Source: Pseudomonadota bacterium (GTDB lineage Bacteria; Pseudomonadota; Alphaproteobacteria; Rhodobacterales; Rhodobacteraceae). From it: DNA of 5,168 nucleotides. A model generated the notes under the pieces. That model worked only from the letters and a program-made list of their open reading frames with translations, made no database searches and had not been told where the DNA came from. The position numbers and the translations under genes are program-made. Location of the stretch: assembly GCA_027592105.1 (NCBI GenBank), contig JAQCLA010000189.1, positions 1-5,168 on the forward strand. The letters run 5' to 3'. Of the stretch, positions 5,117-5,168 are shown piece by piece (the first letter of the stretch is position 1; every line of letters begins with the position of its first letter).

Positions 5117-5168
5117 GGACTGGTAGCTCAGTTGGATAGAGTACTTGACTACGAATCAAGGGGTCGGG
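5117..5168 (+). tRNA. tRNA-Arg(ACG), 5' part, cut by the right edge
   Basis: The first 52 bases of a tRNA can be folded by eye. The acceptor strand GGACTGG (5117-5123) is followed by TA at positions 8-9, D stem GCTC/GAGT (one G-U pair) with loop AGTTGGATA, and A26. The anticodon stem CTTGA/TCAAG is perfect around loop CTACGAA, with anticodon ACG at 5151-5153, so it reads CGU and, after deamination of A34 to inosine, CGC and CGA. The variable loop GGGTC and the first T-stem bases GGG end the window; the T-arm and 3' acceptor strand are outside. Confidence 0.93.

Overview
The window is about 60-65% G+C and looks like an alphaproteobacterial chromosome, most likely Rhodobacterales (Roseobacter/Paracoccaceae type). 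The evidence is the form of the L34 protein, the order rpmH-rnpA-yidD-ttcA, and the codon use. This assignment comes from recognising the proteins by eye, not from a search.

Left part, minus strand (positions 1331 down to 1): a housekeeping cluster reads leftward. It contains rpmH (ribosomal protein L34), rnpA (RNase P protein), yidD (membrane protein insertion factor) and the N-terminal 135 codons of ttcA (tRNA C32 thiolase), which runs off the left edge. A clear sigma70-type promoter (TTGACA, 17 bp, TATTTG) lies about 80 bp upstream of rpmH. rnpA and yidD overlap by ATGA. A terminator-like hairpin with a T-rich tail sits inside the first codons of rnpA and could let L34 be made in excess over RnpA.

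Middle and right part, plus strand (1515 to 5059): three tightly packed genes read rightward, away from rpmH. The first encodes a TVP38/TMEM64 (VTT/DedA-like) membrane protein. It overlaps by ATGA with a flavin-dependent pyridine nucleotide-disulfide oxidoreductase of the Lpd/MerA superfamily. After 24 bp comes a membrane sensor histidine kinase with a HAMP domain. The first two form a recurring pair that is also found fused in other bacteria. The kinase may belong to the same transcript, which suggests a membrane-redox module with its own sensor; that link is inference. No response regulator is in the window.

Right edge: the 5' two thirds of a tRNA-Arg gene (anticodon ACG) begins at 5117 and is cut by the window end. 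It carries C32, the base that TtcA thiolates in this class of tRNA. I see no transposon, CRISPR array, phage gene or other mobile element. Most of the window is ordinary core genome, and the most unusual items are the hairpin in rnpA and the three-gene plus-strand unit.
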